A stretch of DNA of 64,000 nt, taken from positions 41,546 to 105,545 of the forward strand of contig VTPC01001068.1 of NCBI GenBank assembly GCA_011009095.1, given 5' to 3'. Under the pieces are notes generated by a model. The model saw nothing but the letters and a program-made list of their open reading frames with translations. It was not told the origin of the DNA and ran no database searches. This stretch comes from Ignelater luminosus (lineage: Eukaryota; Arthropoda; Insecta; Coleoptera; Elateridae). Position numbers and translations under genes: made by a program. Below, one piece after another: positions 60,679 to 64,000 of the stretch (position 1 is its first letter; each line of letters begins with the position of its first letter).

Positions 60679-61169
60679 CAGTGTGTTCAAGTTTTACTAA
60701 AAATTCCTTATTTCGAAGACAACATATTCTACTGAGCTGAATTTTGCTGCATGACTTCTACAATTCACCTTTCTACAGTTTTTGTAATTGATGCTCTTCC
60801 ATGAACGGAGATGTAGAGAGGGACAGGTTACACTTCTGTAAAAAGATGTTAAGTCACTGAAAAACTGACTAATTCTAATGTTTTTGTATTTTACACTAAA
60901 TTTAGCAAACAATGTTACTCTTGTGTTTTTCGCGTATAATACACTATTTGTGAGTAATTTAAACTTTTTTAAATTCCTGCTATCTTACATGGTTTTTTTT
61001 AAATTTACAATCTTATCAGTGGTGGAGATTTAGAAGGGGCGTGCGTACTTTAACACCGTCTACCTCAAAAACTAAGCGTTTTTGGATATACGATTATCAA
61101 GAAAAGTACACCTACTTTTGTTGTTCCATCACTTTTTAAATTTTTGGCATAGTTAAAGTAAACACCCTG
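60679..61169. mobile_element. Probable MITE, CAGTGTG...CACCCTG ends
   Basis: It begins TA-CAGTGTGTTCAAGTTTTAC and ends with the inverse of CAGGGTGTTTACTTTAAC followed by TA. The ends match imperfectly over about 25 bases. The interior shows no transposase. A Tc1/mariner-type MITE fits, but the end similarity is modest. Confidence 0.4.
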
Positions 61170-61206
61170 TATACCTTGATGGCGTAAATTCAATTTCGTT
61201 TCATTG

Positions 61207-62045
61207 CTACACTGATTTTGAATTAAAATTTTTAATCATAAGAAGCGGCTTATTTTGTCCAGCAACATTACGAACGTAAAAAGCGAAAGTGTTCGATGGC
61301 ATTAATTGATTTTTAATTCGTTCTGCCAGTATGCCCCGACATGTCTTATAAGACTCACATCTGGGTATCATGCTAATCAGTTCATTTTCAATTAACATAA
61401 ACCTTTTCGAGATGTTGCATTACTCTCTTAACGACGCAGATCGAGTATTGTGCATTAACAGAAACGGGTTGTTTACAAATGGTGCAAACAGTACTACCTA
61501 CATGAGATTTTAAGATCTTCAGTATGTGCGTTGTTTCATTTAAAGCACTGCTTTCTACAATAATCAGTTCTGTAGGGGCTTTTAAGTTTCTGCCACCCCA
61601 TATCATGATTGTGCTACCACCAAAATCTTCTCATGGAATTTTGTTGCACTGTGCGTATTATTCTCATTGTCTGTGCTACACTCTTTGCGCTCCTAAAAAT
61701 GTCTAAAGCAAAACTTTGAATTTTCCATAAACAATGCATTTTGCCATTTGTTGACTTATCTTTATGTGACCAACACATCTTAAACGTTCGATTTGGTAAT
61801 GTGGCCCGTTTTCTGCTTCTACACCCTGCTTTATCTAGTCTTTTCCAAATAATCCGTTTGATTTTTCATACATTTTCTACTCCATCAAGATGATTTTGCA
61901 GTTGTGGAACAGTTAATGTTTTATCTCAAAAAGCATTTATGATTTACGGAAACGATCGTCTCTCGATAATGGAGACGTTTTTGAACGTTGCCCTCTTGTT
62001 TCTGAATATGTATCAGCTTTTCGGTAATGACGAGACATCGTATAG
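61207..62045 (-). pseudogene. Decayed Tc1-like transposase
   Basis: On the minus strand, from MSRHYRKADTYSETRGQRSK at the 62.04-kb end, the frame runs on in broken pieces. IMIWGGRNLKAPTELIIVES near 61550-61606 matches the Tc1 motif MVWGGI...TELHIVEG. ILKILKSHVG follows, as in Tc1. The catalytic DNARPH and SPDLNPIEH motifs are no longer readable. Many stops and shifts show an old copy. The mariner at 62048 sits immediately next to its 5' end. Confidence 0.65.
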
Positions 62046-62047
62046 TA

Positions 62048-63341
62048 ACACATCGTTCAATAAGTCCCGAGACTAACAACAAAAACAACATTTTTTTTTC
62101 AAAAAATCATTTTTATTCATCAATATAATCTCCTTTTAGAGTGATACAATCTTTCCAACGCCTTTCCAACATTTCTATACCATGTTTATAGAAGGATTTA
62201 TCCTTTGCTTCAAAATAGGCTTCAGTTTCGGCAATGACCTCCTCATTCGAGCCAGATGTTTTTCCTTGGAGCATTTTCTTGAGATCAGCAAAGAGCCAGT
62301 AGTCGCTGGGGGCTAAATCTGGCGAATACGGGGGGTGGGGAAGCAAATCAAAGCCCAACTCGTAGATTTTTGCCATTGTTTTCATGGACTTGTGGCATGG
62401 TGCATTGTCTTGCTGAAAAAGGATTTTTTTCTTCTTCATGTGCGGTCGTTTTGCTGCGATCTCCTCCTTCAAACGTACCAACAAGTCAATATAATAATCA
62501 CTGTTGATCGATTTACCTTTTTCCAGGTAGTCAATGAAAATGACGCCATGTGTATCCCAAAAAACAGACGCCATGACTTTGCCAGCAGACTGCTGCGTTT
62601 TTGGACGCTTTGGGCGGCTTTCGCCAGCCATGCGCCACTCAGATGATTGCCGATTCGACTCTGGAGTGAAATGATGTATTCATGTTTCATCCATGGTCAC
62701 GTATCGACGCAGGAAATCCTTTTTATTGCGAGTAAATAGCGATAAACAGCTCTCTGAATCGTCGATTCCTTGCTGTTTTTGTTCCATTGAAAGCAATCGC
62801 GGCACCCACTTGGAAAAAACCTTTTTCATGCTCAATTTTTCATGAAGGATTGTAAATACGCTTCCAGATGATATCTGTGTCATTTCTGCAATCTCACGGA
62901 CCTTTACTTTGCGATTTTTCATTACGATTTTGAATACTTCACTCACATTTTCCGGTGTAACGGCTTCCAAAAGCCTACCCGAACGTTCCGCATCGTTTGT
63001 GTCCGTACGACCACGTTTAAACTCAGCATACCAACGACAAATCGTTGATTTGGATGGAGAGGAGTCCGGGTAACGTTTCTCAAGCCATTGCTGGGCTTCT
63101 ACGGTGTTTTTACCCATTAAAAAACAATGTTTTATCGACACGCGAAACTCGCTTTGTTCCATTTTTCAAACAAATTACAAAGTGACTTTACTCTAACCTC
63201 GATAACTCTGCTGTTTGTGGTCCAATCGACGTGAAATTTTTACACGTTTCATGTGAAGGTTCGCACTCTAGGGAAACGTGGCTAGTTTGGTACTACTAGC
63301 ACCATCTCTGGGTTAGTCTCGGGACTTATTGAACGATGTGT
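62048..63341 (-). mobile_element. Full-length mariner (DD34D), almost whole
   Basis: The 1294-bp element has perfect 30-bp inverted repeats (ACACATCGTTCAATAAGTCC then CGAGACTAAC) with TA outside both ends (62046-62047, 63342-63343). The minus-strand transposase at 62113-63162 is open except for one TGA. Perfect ends and a nearly whole frame point to a recent insertion. It lies at the border of a Tc1-like remnant and a 142-bp tandem repeat. Confidence 0.95.
62113..63162 (-). pseudogene. Mariner transposase with a single TGA at a conserved Trp
   Basis: The 349-codon frame starts MEQSEFRVSIKHCFLMGKNT, as in irritans-type mariners, and ends KGDYIDE. Domains in order: helix-turn-helix pair (residues 1-115, with GKNTVEAQQWLEKRYP and AERSGR), linker WVPRLL, catalytic core with YVTMDET, QQDNAPCH and SPDLAPSDYWLFADL. 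There are 34 residues between the second and third Asp (DD34D). The only break is TGA at 62680-62682, directly after DET, where relatives have Trp. The length matches active mariners (345-350). Confidence 0.93.
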
Positions 63342-63349
63342 TACAGGAT

Positions 63350-63760
63350 ACGTATTTGAAACGACCTTCACCGATCTGCTTGAGCGATGAAAAATACTTT
63401 TTATGCAATAAAATATGTTAAAAAATGTATCAGTGATAGGTTGCCTAAAGAAATATGTTCAAGGCTATGTTTAATTAAAAATTCAATAATCAATTTTTTT
63501 TCATTACTTCACCGACTTGTTTGAGCAAAAAATTAAATGCCAATCAAAAGTATGAATCCTGTAGAATATGCTAACGTTAGGTTGCCTACCTTTTTCTCTT
63601 CAGAACTATTGGGTTTGCCAAGTTTAAACAGGTGAATCGAAAGTAGTACCTTCATTGATCTACTTGAGTAATAAATTTTATATCAAAATAAAGATAATTT
63701 TATTGCGAACACGATGATATAAGGTTGCCTGCGAAAAACCGTTCAAGAATCCCGGTTGCC
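63350..63760. repeat. Degenerate tandem repeat, period about 142 bp, three units
   Basis: Two landmarks recur at constant spacing. ACCTTCACCGATCTGCTTGAG-like words start at 63364, 63505 and 63647. AGGTTGCCT starts at 63438, 63579 and 63722. Spacings are 141-143 bp for both landmarks. The units are well diverged elsewhere. The array begins at the right flank of the mariner and may once have been longer. Confidence 0.7.
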
Positions 63761-64000
63761 AGGGTTTAAAGTTGAAAAATTTATGCGTGTAAAGATGTGC
63801 GAGAGAGAGAGAGAGTTTGTGCGTACTATCCAGTGCGATAGAAAAGGAAGCAGCATAGCAGCTGCATGCGCTATGTCTGCCGCCGGAACGAGACTGCGCA
63901 TGCTCTTTGCGAGTAAAAGTTATACCATTAATGAATGGAAAGCGTTATTTCGGAGCCGATGACTCATTATAGTAAAAATAATAGCGTGCTTCGGAGTAGA
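63761..64000. other. GC-richer end of window with a short (GA)n run
   Basis: The stretch 63801-63813 is a GA microsatellite. The segment 63835-63960 is GC-richer than anything nearby (GCAGCTGCATGCGC, GCCGCCGGAACGAGACTGCG) and could be the promoter or first exon of a gene to the right. No protein is recognisable before the window ends. Confidence 0.35.

Overview
The window is AT-rich nuclear DNA from an insect. The genes are small, with short GT-AG introns. Several are animal single-copy genes, and the gaps between them and the larger introns are full of Tc1/mariner, hAT-like and MITE-type DNA transposons. The style of the genes and the mix of transposons suggest a hymenopteran, possibly an ant, but that is inference: no marker in the window names the species. 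I found no rRNA, tRNA, CRISPR array, retrovirus-like element or Polinton.

Layout. 1-13337: no gene that I can prove, probably a long intron or upstream region of the next gene; it holds four short inverted-repeat elements, a pyrimidine tract and one copy of a dispersed repeat. 13338-21458 (+): the C-terminal 833 codons of a TMEM132-family membrane protein in 11 coding exons, with two introns above 2 kb, one of them packed with transposons. 21459-25856: 3' flank with a large palindrome. 25857-26957 (-): mitochondrial ribosomal protein L16, divergent from 27465-28261 (+), a Josephin-type deubiquitinase. 28262-34867: gene-free, four repeats. 34868-35715 (-): SWEET sugar transporter, divergent from 36291-39119 (+), the ribosome-assembly factor NOP14. 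39839-41758 (+): a one-exon gene with SFI1-like centrin-binding repeats. 41759-45724: gene-free, a long palindrome plus a mariner-type remnant. 45725-47167 (+): MARCH5 ubiquitin ligase. 48616-49848 (-): quinone oxidoreductase-like protein, convergent with MARCH5. 51116-53501: an almost whole transposon with 37-bp terminal repeats and a spliced transposase. 58192-59471 and 62048-63341: two full-length mariners with their terminal repeats. 63350-63760: a degenerate 142-bp tandem repeat.

The host genes do not form one pathway. Four act in mitochondria or on their surface or carry a mitochondrial-looking N-terminus (mRpL16, MARCH5, the quinone oxidoreductase) or in ribosome production (NOP14), but these are ordinary scattered housekeeping neighbours. 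Two head-to-head pairs share intergenic regions of about 0.5-0.6 kb (mRpL16/Josephin and SWEET/NOP14), which are probably bidirectional promoters.

The most interesting signals are in the transposons. Two mariners of different subfamilies carry a TGA at exactly the same conserved tryptophan codon. The 52-kb transposon is open from end to end except for two TGA codons, again at conserved tryptophans. Large hairpin-forming inverted repeats also recur at 5.8, 7.6, 24.5, 30.9, 42.6 and 60 kb.
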